This document shows, one piece after another, positions 27,704-36,647 of a stretch of 64,000 nt of DNA. The DNA is from Ignavibacterium sp. (GTDB lineage: Bacteria > Bacteroidota > Ignavibacteria > Ignavibacteriales > Ignavibacteriaceae). Each line of letters begins with the position of its first letter. Position 1 is the first letter of the stretch. The stretch is taken from contig JAGXRK010000046.1 in the NCBI GenBank assembly GCA_018335755.1, forward strand, positions 1 to 64,000, written 5' to 3'. The translations under genes and the position numbers were made by a program. The notes beneath the pieces are model-generated. The model was not told where the DNA came from. It did not search any database and saw nothing but the letters and a program-made list of their open reading frames with translations.

Positions 27704-28465
27704 TTAATAATCAGATTGTGAGGCAGATTTTTCAACGATATTTATACCCGAACTTGTACCTATCCTGGAAGCTCCATTAATTATCATTAAAACTGCATCT
27801 TCATAACTTCTTATACCGCCAGAAGCTTTTATCTTTGCTCCGTTACCAACTGTAAATTTCATAAGAGCTACATCCTGAATTGTTGCACCTCCTTTACTGA
27901 AACCCGTTGAGGTTTTAACAAAATCAGCTTTAGCATTGAGCGCCAGTAATGAAGCTAATACAATTTCTTCTTTTTTCAACAAAGATGTTTCAATTATCAC
28001 TTTCAATAAGACGTTATTTTTATGACACAATTCAGAAATGGATAGTATTTCAGTCTGCACATCATCCTGTTCATTGTCTTTAAGCTTTCCAATATTTAAT
28101 ACCATATCTATCTCAGTTGCGCCAGATGTAATGGCAAGTTCGGCTTCATCGATTTTTGTAGCAGTTTCATTTGCACCGAACGGAAATCCGATGACAGTAC
28201 AGACTTTAACCGTGCTCCCAAATAATAGTTTGGTGCAAAGATCCACGTAAGAAGGATTTATGCATACCGATGCAAAACCATATTTTTTTGACTCATTGCA
28301 CAGAGTAATTATTTCAGATATAACAGCATCAGGTTTTAATAATGTATGGTCGATATAACCAGCGATCTCTTTACCATTAAAATGTCTGTTTTTCGGGTCA
28401 CTAACCAGATTGAAGGAGCCATTAAATTCATTAATAATATGAGTTAAGTTATCTTTATTAAACAT
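27704..28465 (-). CDS. deoC: deoxyribose-phosphate aldolase
   Basis: 253 residues, class I aldolase splitting deoxyribose-5-phosphate into acetaldehyde and glyceraldehyde-3-phosphate. Seen: IDHTLLKPDA, VCINPSYVDLC, VCTVIGFPFGANETATK, EIDMVLNIGKLK (catalytic Asp), KVIIETSLL, DFVKTSTGFSKGGAT with the Schiff-base Lys, and IKASGGIR. The N-terminal ~30 residues precede the core, as in many longer DeoC. Operon member between folD and the HicB-like gene. Confidence 0.95.
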   Translation of the reverse strand: MFNKDNLTHIINEFNGSFNLVSDPKNRHFNGKEIAGYIDHTLLKPDAVISEIITLCNESKKYGFASVCINPSYVDLCTKLLFGSTVKVCTVIGFPFGANETATKIDEAELAITSGATEIDMVLNIGKLKDNEQDDVQTEILSISELCHKNNVLLKVIIETSLLKKEEIVLASLLALNAKADFVKTSTGFSKGGATIQDVALMKFTVGNGAKIKASGGIRSYEDAVLMIINGASRIGTSSGINIVEKSASQSDY

Positions 28466-28479
28466 TGTTTTATAATAAG

Positions 28480-29370
28480 TTATATATTTTTATTAATATT
28501 AATTTCAAATGATTTAAAAGTATTGCTTAAAAGCATTGCTATTGTCATTGGGCCTACGCCTCCGGGAACCGGCGTTATAAAAGACGCTTTTTGAGAAACA
28601 GTTTCAAATTCAACATCACCAACAATCTTATATCCTTTAGTCGCTTCCGGAGCATCAATTCTGTTGATCCCGACATCAATAACTACTACACCATCTTTCA
28701 CCATGTTTTCTTTGATAAAATTGGCTCTCCCTATTGCAGCTATAAGAATATCCGCCTGTCTGGTAAAGTATGCAAGATCCGAAGCGGCAGAATGGCAAAT
28801 AGTAACAACAGCATTAGCAAATTTTTGTTTTTGAAGCATAATGTTAGCAATTGGTTTGCCTACAATATTGCTCCTTCCCACTACAACAACATGTTTTCCT
28901 TCAGTTTCTATTTCGTATCTTTTTAATAATTCCTGAATACCAGCCGGTGTGCAGGATGCAAAGGTATCTTTACCAATAACAAGATTTCCAACGCTTACCG
29001 GATGAAATCCGTCAACATCCTTTTCAGGTGAAATTCTTTCTATAACTTTATTTTCATCGATGTGTTTTGGAAGTGGTAACTGGACAAGAATTCCGTGAAA
29101 ATCGTTATTTGTATTATAATGATCAATAATTTTAAGAAGTTCATCCTGACTAATATTTGCAGGAAGGATTTCGGTCTTGGATGTCATTCCGATTTCCTGG
29201 CACGCCTTTCCTTTGCTTGTAACATATATTTTAGATGCAGGGTCATCCCCCACCAATATAGCTACGAGGCCCGGTACACCTTTTCCGTTTTCTTTTAATT
29301 TAAGGATTTTTTCTTTGAGTTCATTTCTTATATCAGAAGAAGTTTTTTTTCCGTCAATCAGAACCATCAT
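28480..29370 (-). CDS. folD: methylenetetrahydrofolate dehydrogenase/cyclohydrolase FolD
   Basis: 296 residues; interconverts 5,10-methylene-, methenyl- and 10-formyl-THF. Seen: ILVGDDPASKIYVTSKGKACQEIGM (Tyr and Lys of the active site), GILVQLPLPKHID, SPEKDVDGFHPVSVGNL, PCTPAGI-equivalent CTPAGIQELL, VVVVGRSNIVGKPIANIML and FITPVPGGVGPMTIAML. Two adjacent ATGs (29370, 29367). Its 5' end overlaps the methyltransferase stop by 17 bp. Confidence 0.96.
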   Translation of the reverse strand: MMVLIDGKKTSSDIRNELKEKILKLKENGKGVPGLVAILVGDDPASKIYVTSKGKACQEIGMTSKTEILPANISQDELLKIIDHYNTNNDFHGILVQLPLPKHIDENKVIERISPEKDVDGFHPVSVGNLVIGKDTFASCTPAGIQELLKRYEIETEGKHVVVVGRSNIVGKPIANIMLQKQKFANAVVTICHSAASDLAYFTRQADILIAAIGRANFIKENMVKDGVVVIDVGINRIDAPEATKGYKIVGDVEFETVSQKASFITPVPGGVGPMTIAMLLSNTFKSFEININKNI

Positions 29371-30358
29371 TTTCTTTCCAGTAGTTTATTTTATGTTTAA
29401 CAGCGAGATACTCTTTAATTTCATTATCCTGGATTATTTCCTCATAAAAAGGATTAGAGTTCTGCCATCCTGTTTTTCCGGTATTACGAAATCTTTCCAA
29501 ACGGCGTATACTAATTTCGCAAAAGATAGGATCAATATCAGCAGTGAAACATTTTCTTTTTAATTTTTCACACGATATAAGTGTAGTACCGGAATGAGCA
29601 AAAAAATCTATTATAATATCGTTTTCATTACTGCTCGCATTAACAATTCTTTCAATAGCTTTTAAAGGTTTCTGAGCAAAGCACCCATTGACATTTTCTT
29701 CCATCCTGTAAAAAACCTGCTGAACGTCAACCCAAACATTACCTGGTCGAATAAATTCAGATCTGCTCCGCTCAGTGTTTTCAGTAATTTCTCCGCCAAC
29801 TTCTTTATAATAACCCTTCAGAATTTTTGGAATATCAGTATAAACAGTTTCAACATTAAAAACGGGAGCACCCTTAGTATAATAAAGTAATTCCTGCCTG
29901 ATAGCCATCCAGTTCTGAGTTGTACCATATCCCCTTTGATTTCGTAAAGTAATATAATTTCTTGATTCAAACCCGGAATTTTTCATCATCTGAATAAAAC
30001 TTGCAAATGGCTGAAAATGGTTTTTATAATCTGCCCCTAACCATATATAAATAGATGAATTTAGAGCAAGTGAGTTAAATGAGTTTTTTATCCATTTTTC
30101 TGACCAGCTTATAAACTGTTCTTCTTTTAATTCATCAAATGCGATGAAGTTATACGGAGGATCGTGAATCGCTAAAACAGATTCTGTGCCATTCATTAAT
30201 TCTTTAACTGCTTTCGGATCAGTGGAATCAATACAGGCAATTCTGTGCTCCGAAATGGGATCACGCCAGATTTCTCCTTTTGTCAACCGGCAGTATTTTA
30301 TCAGCAATTTCCTTAGTTCAGCATCTGTGTCAACTCTTGGTAAAGGATATTTTTCCAT
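29354..30358 (-). CDS. orphan DNA methyltransferase (N4/N6 type, beta-class order)
   Basis: 334 residues. The catalytic motif IV DPPYNF is at ~91-96 and the SAM-binding motif (IIDFFAHSGTTLISCEKLKRKCFTADID... in parts) comes afterwards at ~256-285; catalytic motif first and SAM motif last is the beta-class order. The middle part (~130-240, with ITLRNQRGYGTTQNWM and PGNVWVD) would hold target recognition. No restriction endonuclease or specificity subunit is nearby; it sits between a phosphodiesterase gene (5-bp gap) and folD (overlap). N6-adenine versus N4-cytosine and the recognition site cannot be decided from sequence alone. Confidence 0.88.
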   Translation of the reverse strand: MEKYPLPRVDTDAELRKLLIKYCRLTKGEIWRDPISEHRIACIDSTDPKAVKELMNGTESVLAIHDPPYNFIAFDELKEEQFISWSEKWIKNSFNSLALNSSIYIWLGADYKNHFQPFASFIQMMKNSGFESRNYITLRNQRGYGTTQNWMAIRQELLYYTKGAPVFNVETVYTDIPKILKGYYKEVGGEITENTERSRSEFIRPGNVWVDVQQVFYRMEENVNGCFAQKPLKAIERIVNASSNENDIIIDFFAHSGTTLISCEKLKRKCFTADIDPIFCEISIRRLERFRNTGKTGWQNSNPFYEEIIQDNEIKEYLAVKHKINYWKENDGSD

Positions 30359-30363
30359 TATTA

Positions 30364-31164
30364 TTAAACACTTCGATCGAATTCCGGAAAGAATATTCTT
30401 TCAATTGAAGTTGACTTCCCTGTTTCAGGATTAACCACAAGAAAAACTCCGGCAAGATGGACATTATCGCTCGCAGTTTCATACTTCTGAGGTGTCTGGT
30501 AAAGAAACCTGTTTATAGCTGCAACTGTTTTCATACCTATCACGGAATCGTAAGGACCTGACATACCCACATCTGTAATGAATGCAGTACCTCCGGCAAG
30601 AATTCTTTCGTCTGCAGTTTGAGTATGTGTATGTGTACCTATCAAAGCGCTGATCTTTCCATCAAGGTAATGACCCATTGCCATTTTTTCTGCTGTAGCT
30701 TCTGCGTGGAAATCCAGTATAACTACTTTGGTTTCACTCTTAATTCTTTGAAGCGCCCAGTCTGCAGACCTGAACGGACAATCTAAGGGACTCATAAAAG
30801 TTCTGCCCTGAAGATTTAGAACTGCTGCCTTTCCCTTTTTAGTTTCTGTAATAATAAATCCATTTCCGTAAGTACCTTTTGGATAATTGAGAGGTCTTAT
30901 AACTCTCGGTTCGGATTTAAGATAATCCTGCGACTGATGTTTATCCCAGGTGTGATTACCTCCTGTAATAACATGTACACCGAGATCAAATAAGATCTGA
31001 CCTTCCTTAGAAGTGCAGCCTTTGCCATCGGAAGCATTTTCGCCGTTTGCAATAACTAAATCCGGTTTATATTTTTGAATTAATCCGGGCAGCCACGTTT
31101 GAACTAAATCCAATCCGGGTTTGCCAATTATATCACCGATGAATAGAATATTAAATGAAGACAT
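30364..31164 (-). CDS. YmdB-family metallophosphoesterase
   Basis: 266 residues of the TIGR00282/YmdB family, known as 2',3'-cyclic-nucleotide phosphodiesterases. Metal ligands in family order: LFIGDIIGKPG (Asp, first), IANGENASDGKG (Glu/Asn), ITGGNHTWDK (Asn-His), VILDFHAEATAEK (His), and IGTHTHTQTADERIL (His-x-His). Full length. First gene of the seven-gene operon; divergent from the DnaQ-UvrC gene with an ~90-bp spacer. Confidence 0.93.
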   Translation of the reverse strand: MSSFNILFIGDIIGKPGLDLVQTWLPGLIQKYKPDLVIANGENASDGKGCTSKEGQILFDLGVHVITGGNHTWDKHQSQDYLKSEPRVIRPLNYPKGTYGNGFIITETKKGKAAVLNLQGRTFMSPLDCPFRSADWALQRIKSETKVVILDFHAEATAEKMAMGHYLDGKISALIGTHTHTQTADERILAGGTAFITDVGMSGPYDSVIGMKTVAAINRFLYQTPQKYETASDNVHLAGVFLVVNPETGKSTSIERIFFPEFDRSV

Positions 31165-31253
31165 AATTTGTAATTTTTATTAACAATATATCTAAATTGA
31201 ATGTGAATTTAAAAGAAGTTTAATGATAAGTACTCATTTAATCTTAATTTTTT

Positions 31254-32972
31254 ATGTCCCCTAAGTATTTACCTGATATTAAACCTGAAGAAGCATCCTT
31301 CACAGTAATTGACGTTGAAACTACCGGTTTATCCGCTGTAAAAAACCGGATTATTGAAATCGGAATGGTAAGGGTTGAAAAACTAAAAATAGTTTCTAAG
31401 TTTCATTCTTTATTGAATCCTGATACCTATATACCATCCTTCATAACACAGTTTACGGGAATAACAAACGATGATGTTGAAGATGCTCCGGCATTCAAAG
31501 ATTTAGTTGACGAAATACTGGCATTTACAGAAGATTCTGTTCTCACGGCACATAATCTTCCTTTTGATTTTTCATTTCTTAAAAATGAATTAAGTATTTG
31601 CGGATATGAGACTCCCAATTATCCTACATTATGTATACTAAAATTAGCCCGCCGGATCTTTCCTTTTCTTAAAAGCAGATCCCTTGGTTCGGTTGCTATG
31701 CATTTAAAGATAAAGAACTCAGATGCACACAGGGCATTATCCGATGCAGAAACAACCGCAAGAATATTGATTAAACTTATTAAGCAGTTAAAGAATGACA
31801 ATCAAATATCTTCAGTTCAGAATTTATTGGATTACCAGAGCAGCATAAGTTCTAAGCCAGCATTAAAGATTAAAAAAGATCTTGCAGATGACGTAGGGTC
31901 AGTTCCAGAGGCACCCGGTATATATTACTTTTTGAACAAAAAAAATGAGATCATCTATGTAGGTAAAGCAAAATCACTACGAGAAAGAATGAAAGGTTAT
32001 TTCTCCGTTTCAGCACAGAAAAAACCTAAAAAAATTATTAAGCAGGCTGCTCGTCTTAAAGTGGAAATAACAAACTCCGAATTGACTGCATTACTGCTTG
32101 AAGCTGAATTAATTAAAAAAGTAAATCCAAAACACAACAAGCAATTAAAGTCATACGGAAATAAATATTTTTTAAGAATTAACACTACGCACAAGGTTCC
32201 TGATCTGGAAATAACAAATCATTTTGACTTTGACGGCAACGATTATTTCGGATTGTTTACGACCAAAAAGAAAACAAGAATTTTATTCGATGTTTTAACC
32301 AAAACTTTTGCATTGAGGGAATGTGATGATAAAGAACTTATAAAAGGCAAGGGCTGTTTTCTCAAGGATATCGAAAGATGCACTGCTCCCTGTCTGAAAG
32401 AACCTCCAAATATGATTATTTACAATGAAGAGTTAAATCACGTTTACGAATTCCTGGGAGGAAAAAACCAAACAGCATTAAACAGGCTGCTTAATAAAAT
32501 GAAATTATACTCCTCTCAGCAGAAGTACGAAAAAGCTGCTGAAGTTAAAGAGCTGCTTGATCTTATTCTTGCACAGGTGCATAAAAATTCATTACTCGCT
32601 GAGCCCATAAACAATGCCAAAGTGGTTTTTGAAATTGATGCAGCCTGGGGTAAAGATTATATCCTTATGATCGATGGTAAAATTTTTGTAAAGAAATATT
32701 TGCTTGATAAAAAAGACAGATTTGAAGAGGCGCTTGATGATTTTTATAATTCAACTATACATAATGAGATTAATCCCTCAGATGAAGATATTGAGAAAAT
32801 GAAAATCTCATTGAACTGGCTGATAAAGAACAGAAATCACGTTCGGGTTTTTTATCTTAAAGATTTTAAATCAAAGAGTGATTTGTATAGGGCATTATCA
32901 TCTTATATAACATCCCGGAATTCTGCATCAGAGAAAATTTTTGAAGTCAATGAGTTATTAAACAAGATTTAA
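31254..32972 (+). CDS. DnaQ-like 3'-5' exonuclease fused to UvrC-type GIY-YIG nuclease
   Basis: 572 residues. Residues ~15-185: DEDDh exonuclease with VIDVETTG, TAHNLPFDFSFL and HRALSDAETTARIL (all acidic ligands and His). Residues ~218-300: GIY-YIG nuclease (GIYYFLNKKNEIIYVGKAKSLRER..., Tyr/Arg kept). Then four Cys spaced as in the UvrC [4Fe-4S] site (LREC, GKGC, IERC, APC), and a UVR-like helix at ~420-445 (QQKYEKAAEVKELLDLI). The UvrC RNase H-like and HhH C-terminal domains are absent. Such Pol III epsilon/UvrC fusions are known in bacteria; likely role is DNA repair. Followed after 5 bp by the eIF2B-like gene. Confidence 0.92.
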   Translation: MSPKYLPDIKPEEASFTVIDVETTGLSAVKNRIIEIGMVRVEKLKIVSKFHSLLNPDTYIPSFITQFTGITNDDVEDAPAFKDLVDEILAFTEDSVLTAHNLPFDFSFLKNELSICGYETPNYPTLCILKLARRIFPFLKSRSLGSVAMHLKIKNSDAHRALSDAETTARILIKLIKQLKNDNQISSVQNLLDYQSSISSKPALKIKKDLADDVGSVPEAPGIYYFLNKKNEIIYVGKAKSLRERMKGYFSVSAQKKPKKIIKQAARLKVEITNSELTALLLEAELIKKVNPKHNKQLKSYGNKYFLRINTTHKVPDLEITNHFDFDGNDYFGLFTTKKKTRILFDVLTKTFALRECDDKELIKGKGCFLKDIERCTAPCLKEPPNMIIYNEELNHVYEFLGGKNQTALNRLLNKMKLYSSQQKYEKAAEVKELLDLILAQVHKNSLLAEPINNAKVVFEIDAAWGKDYILMIDGKIFVKKYLLDKKDRFEEALDDFYNSTIHNEINPSDEDIEKMKISLNWLIKNRNHVRVFYLKDFKSKSDLYRALSSYITSRNSASEKIFEVNELLNKI

Positions 32973-32977
32973 CCAGT

Positions 32978-33724
32978 ATGGAACACGACTTTAAAAATAT
33001 ACTGAGTGATAAAACCTCTGGTTCTGCTGAACTTTTCACTAAACTATTCAGGTATTTCAGAAAAAAAATTTCCGCTGGTAATTCAATTGAACAGGAAATT
33101 ATAATTGCTCGCAGACAGCTTGGTCATTTTGCAGAAATAAAGAATCATCTGAATAAACTTAGTAAAACATTAAAAACAAAAGAGCAGGAATATATTTTAT
33201 CCTATCTTTCTTCCACTATTAAACTTGAAAAAAAAACCTACGACAGAATCTTTAATGAACTGCCTGATTATATAAAGAATTATAAGAAAATATTGACCTT
33301 ATCAAACAGCAAAACAATATTAGAAGTAATCAAACGATGGAATAAGCTTAACAGTAAACTTAGAGTGAAAGTACTGTATTCCAATCCGGGTGGTGAGGGT
33401 AAATTGCTTTCAGATAAACTAAAAAAACACGGAATAAACTCAGTTGTTATCCCTGATACTTCGATACAGAAATACATTAAAAAAGCTGATTTGCTGCTAC
33501 TAGGTTGTGATATAATTTTTAAGAACGGCGATATTCTAAATAAAACAGGCAGTAGAAATGCTGCTGTAGTAACACGGAATTTAAATAAATCTGTTGTAGT
33601 AGTTGCTTCAAGATCAAAAATAATTCATGCTGATAATTTTAAGATTATTGGCAGAGATGAATCTGAAAAACAATTTTTTGAAAGAGTTGAAAAAGAACTT
33701 ATTACGCATCTTGTAACAGACTAG
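32978..33724 (+). CDS. bacterial eIF2B-alpha/beta/delta-like protein
   Basis: 248 residues. The C-terminal half follows the eIF2B/MtnA/ribose-1,5-bisphosphate isomerase fold: VKVLYSNPGGEGKLLSDKLKKHGI, SVVIPDTSIQKYIKKADLLLLGCDIIFKNGDILNKTGSRNAAVV with the GxD...NG...NKxGs signature, and VVVASRSKI. The N-terminal half is helical and Lys-rich. Bacterial members without the MtnA catalytic residues have no assigned reaction. It is probably co-transcribed with the DnaQ-UvrC gene; its stop is 6 bp from the convergent MATE gene. Confidence 0.75.
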   Translation: MEHDFKNILSDKTSGSAELFTKLFRYFRKKISAGNSIEQEIIIARRQLGHFAEIKNHLNKLSKTLKTKEQEYILSYLSSTIKLEKKTYDRIFNELPDYIKNYKKILTLSNSKTILEVIKRWNKLNSKLRVKVLYSNPGGEGKLLSDKLKKHGINSVVIPDTSIQKYIKKADLLLLGCDIIFKNGDILNKTGSRNAAVVTRNLNKSVVVVASRSKIIHADNFKIIGRDESEKQFFERVEKELITHLVTD

Positions 33725-33730
33725 AAACTA

Positions 33731-35077
33731 TCATATTGTTACTGGATGCCTGCTTTTATAATTAAATCTTAATGTTAGAAATATTGCTGAACAAAATAAT
33801 CCAATAGACAAACCGATCCATATTCCTTCAACCCCCAGATCAAAAATAAATGCCAGCAAATAACCTGATGGAAGACCGATTACCCAATAAGCAATAAAAG
33901 TAATCAGAGTAGGACCTTTAACATCAGTAAGCCCTCTAAGTATCCCAATGCCTACCGCCTGAACACCATCAGCAATCTGGAAAAAAGCTGCTATAATTAA
34001 TAGTACTGATGCAATTTCTATTACTGCAGCATCATTTACATATAGTGATGGAAGAAATTTATTAAATGATATAAAAACAATTCCGGCAAACATCATTATC
34101 GCTCCACCTAAAAAGGATGCAATAAAACCAGAACGCCTTATTTCTGAAATATTTTGTCCTCCAACGGCATTACCCACTCGTATACTTCCGGCGTGAGAAA
34201 TACCAATTGCTATCATAAATGAAATTGAAGCAAGATTTATTGCTATCTGATGTGCTGCTTGCTCATTTGCCCCGATCCATCCGACCATAATAATTGCAAA
34301 GACAAATGCGCCTGTCTCAAAAAAGTATTGGAAACCACTGGGAATACCGAGACTTAAAATCTTTTTTATTACAGGATAATTCAGTTTCTTAACTTTAAGT
34401 GATAAATCGAATTGAACAAAGTGAGTGGACTTTACTACATAAAACATAATCACTAAAGCCATAAAAGTTCTGGAAATAAGTGTTGCGTAACCTGCACCGT
34501 CTAAGCCATATGCAGGAAATCCAAGATTTCCATAAATAAGCACCCAATTTGAAAAAGCATTAACCAAATTTGCACTTATTGCAACTATCATTGCAGGACG
34601 CATTATAGAATAACCTTCAATGAACTGTTTATAAGTTTGAAAAATCATCATTGGTATTGCTGAAAATGCAAGTATGCGGGTATATGATTCTGCAAACGGA
34701 ATTACATCGGGCGGTTGATTCATCGCAGTGATAAAAAACGAAGCTGAAAAAGTTGCTAAGCAAATGATCAGAGAAAGAAAAAAGTTAATAACAAGCGACT
34801 GCTTGAAATAGGTTTCTGATTCCTCAAATCTTCTTGCGCCCACAAGTATTGCAACTAATGGTGTAACAGCAATTGAATTACCTAAACCAATTATGAAAAT
34901 TAATATAGTTATGCTTGAACCGAGTGCAGAAGCTGCAAGTGGAACAGCACCGAGTTGACCAACCATTACGCTGTCAACCACACCCATCATCATAAACCCA
35001 AGCTGACCAATAATAACAGGCAGTGCTAAGGTAAAAGTTTTATACAAATGCGCTTTGTAAATATGTATCAAATACAT
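33731..35077 (-). CDS. MATE-family efflux transporter
   Basis: 448 residues with about twelve membrane helices in two halves. Seen: LALPVIIGQLGFMMMGVVDSVMVGQLGAVPLAASALG at the N terminus, GNSIAVTPLVAILVGAR, YGNLGFPAYGLDGAGYATLISR in the first half, and GWIGANEQAAHQIAINLASISFM with GISHAGSIRVGNAVGG in the second. This is the NorM type, exporting cationic drugs by Na+ or H+ antiport. ATG at 35077; a nearby terminator separates it from the upstream HEAT gene. Confidence 0.92.
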   Translation of the reverse strand: MYLIHIYKAHLYKTFTLALPVIIGQLGFMMMGVVDSVMVGQLGAVPLAASALGSSITILIFIIGLGNSIAVTPLVAILVGARRFEESETYFKQSLVINFFLSLIICLATFSASFFITAMNQPPDVIPFAESYTRILAFSAIPMMIFQTYKQFIEGYSIMRPAMIVAISANLVNAFSNWVLIYGNLGFPAYGLDGAGYATLISRTFMALVIMFYVVKSTHFVQFDLSLKVKKLNYPVIKKILSLGIPSGFQYFFETGAFVFAIIMVGWIGANEQAAHQIAINLASISFMIAIGISHAGSIRVGNAVGGQNISEIRRSGFIASFLGGAIMMFAGIVFISFNKFLPSLYVNDAAVIEIASVLLIIAAFFQIADGVQAVGIGILRGLTDVKGPTLITFIAYWVIGLPSGYLLAFIFDLGVEGIWIGLSIGLFCSAIFLTLRFNYKSRHPVTI

Positions 35078-35146
35078 TCCGGAAAAAATGATTGGAAAGA
35101 TAACCTATTTATTGTTAAGCTTAAATAAGTATAAGGAGGGTATTTA

Positions 35147-35171
35147 AGAAAGCCGGATTTATAATCCGGCT
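35147..35171 (-). terminator. terminator overlapping the stop of the HEAT-repeat gene
   Basis: Perfect 9-bp stem AGCCGGATT/AATCCGGCT (35151-35159, 35163-35171) with the gene's TAA in its 3-nt loop region, followed on the minus strand by TTTCTT. Confidence 0.75.
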
Positions 35172-35584
35172 AATAAATTCTGTGCATTTGAATGTTCAAA
35201 GTGAAAGGTGTTATAAATTTTTTCACACATCTTTTTAACACGATCACTTTCATCGAAGCGAATTGCCTGCTTAACTGCAAATATTCCTCTTGCATCACCA
35301 ATCTTAAATAACGAAACCGCTGCCATAATTCTTGCCTCCTCATTTTCTTCATTACGCAGCATTTTCATTAATGGAATAACAGATTCTGAAAACTCAAGTT
35401 CTCCAAGCATGTATGCAGAACTGGTTCTCAGCCCGTAATTTTCCGAGTTGATACCCATCAGTAATGATTTTAATACAGCGTCTTTATGTTTGAGCTGTTT
35501 GTTCGTCGGTAATGAATTACCGAAGGTGGAAAATGCAAAAACAAAACAGATAATAAAAATTATCCAAATATTATTCTTGTTCAT
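35159..35584 (-). CDS. exported HEAT-repeat protein
   Basis: 141 residues. Signal peptide 1-23 (IWIIFIICFVFAFSTFG). Residues ~35-130 form two to three HEAT-like helical pairs (SENYGLRTSSAYMLGELEFSESVIPLMKML, ENEEARIMAAVSLFKIGDARGIFAVKQAI). A periplasmic scaffold is suggested; no partner is identified. Perfect AGGAGG at 35591-35596, 6 nt before ATG. Stop lies inside its own terminator hairpin. Confidence 0.75.
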   Translation of the reverse strand: MNKNNIWIIFIICFVFAFSTFGNSLPTNKQLKHKDAVLKSLLMGINSENYGLRTSSAYMLGELEFSESVIPLMKMLRNEENEEARIMAAVSLFKIGDARGIFAVKQAIRFDESDRVKKMCEKIYNTFHFEHSNAQNLLAGL

Positions 35585-35590
35585 TACATA

Positions 35591-35596
35591 CCTCCT
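35591..35596 (-). promoter_or_regulatory. perfect Shine-Dalgarno of the HEAT-repeat gene
   Basis: AGGAGG on the minus strand with spacer TATGTA to the ATG at 35584. Confidence 0.8.
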
Positions 35597-35737
35597 GAAA
35601 TAAATAAATTGTTGTAGAACCTGAATAAACTTAAGAAGTAAGTGTTAAGTTGTAAATTGTTTAAGGATAAAAGGACTAGTTAAGTGATGGTATGATAATT
35701 ATCAATATCTGCGGAAGGTTGGAAATAAAAAACAGAT

Positions 35738-35953
35738 CTATCTTAACGCATTTTTTATTGTAAAACTTAAATTGGATGCAGCACTCAGACTGTCTATCTG
35801 CCGCATTGACAATTTATCACCAAATGAAAATCTTTCGCTATCTGCAATTGAAATATAACCGGATGCTTTTCCTGAATGGAAAACATTTATAGATGTTCCG
35901 ATTATGCCGCCTATAAGCAGCACTACTAAAATTAGCAAAACAAAGCTTTTCAA
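35738..35953 (-). CDS. small single-pass membrane or secreted protein, unknown
   Basis: 71 residues from a TTG start at 35953 with AAGGGC 6 nt upstream. A hydrophobic segment (FVLLILVVLLIGGIIGTSINVF, in two parts) follows one Lys, then a polar ~45-residue tail (SIADSERFSFGDKLSMRQIDSL). The topology and start make it plausible as a real gene, but there is no recognised family and it is short, so it may be spurious. Confidence 0.45.
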   Translation of the reverse strand: MKSFVLLILVVLLIGGIIGTSINVFHSGKASGYISIADSERFSFGDKLSMRQIDSLSAASNLSFTIKNALR

Positions 35954-36132
35954 TTAAGCCCTTATAAGATTAGTGAAATAGTTTATACAAATGTAGAAAA
36001 ATCAGGCAAATAATCAAATTCAAACTGCCTGGAAAGAATGCCTGAGCTGTTTTTTTTCATCAGATAAAGGAATTTACTTTTCAGATGTTAAATAAGAAAA
36101 GTTCATAAAATGAAAAAAAACAAACTTTTTTG

Positions 36133-36221
36133 CGGAAAGGGGGGGATTCGAACCCCCGATACCAGTCACCCGGTATAACGGTTTTCGAGACCGCCGCATT
36201 CAACCACTCTGCCACCTTTCC
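36133..36221 (-). tRNA. tRNA-Ser (anticodon CGA)
   Basis: 89-nt class II tRNA read on the minus strand: acceptor GGAAAGG/CCTTTCC, D-loop GCAGAGTGGTTGAATGC, anticodon loop CTCGAAA, long variable arm, T-arm GGGGGTTCGAATCCCCC, discriminator G. CCA is not encoded. Decodes UCG. Confidence 0.96.
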
Positions 36222-36425
36222 GGTTTTTTAACAATAAAAGACTTCGTTTGAATCAATTATTAAATAATAATATTGTTATATGAATAACAATCACTATTTC
36301 CTGATGTAAATTTAAGAAAATGTATTTACAATCAGATGTAAAACTAACAGAGATTTCTTAAAAATTGTATTGCGGCTGTAGTGGCATTTCGATCCCGAGA
36401 CAATCCGGCTGAGATATTTTTTATT

Positions 36426-36485
36426 GTAGCCGCAAGCTTCAGTTTGCGATAATATAACAAATACGCAATTGAAATTTGCGGCTAC
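36426..36485. repeat. 60-bp REP/MITE-like palindrome
   Basis: Outer arms GTAGCCGCAA (36426-36435) and TTGCGGCTAC (36476-36485) are exact complements, and inner parts (GCTTCAGTTTGCG against CGCAATTGAAAT) pair with a few mismatches around an AT-rich loop. Resembles dispersed palindromic intergenic elements; copy number unknown. Confidence 0.7.
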
Positions 36486-36495
36486 CTTGGGTTAA

Positions 36496-36636
36496 GACTT
36501 TTTGAGACAGCCTCTTCCCTCTTCCAGCAAATTCATTGAGATAAAGGACGATGAATTTTTTAATTCCTCACTAAAAACTAATAATGGAATAGACAGAATG
36601 ATAGATATAGCATTAAGAGAGCGTTTCTGTTTATGA
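36496..36636 (+). pseudogene. possible 3' remnant of a gene
   Basis: An open stretch with no start codon near its 5' end encodes FIEIKDDEFFNSSLKTNNG then IDRMIDIALRERFCL before a stop. It has amphipathic, gene-like composition but no recognised family, and its 5' boundary is close to the palindromic element. May also be chance. Confidence 0.25.
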
Positions 36637-36647
36637 ATAAGCAGAAA

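Larger units (their letters stand above)
36222..36647. other. 425-bp gene-poor gap between tRNA-Ser(CGA) and the VanZ-like gene
   Basis: Holds a 60-bp palindromic element (36426-36485) and a 46-codon frame (36496-36636, plus) that looks like the tail end of a lost gene. No intact gene seen. Confidence 0.6.

Noticed and set aside
29354-30358. Restriction-modification system
   Set aside because: Neighbours are metabolic genes; no endonuclease or specificity subunit is seen.
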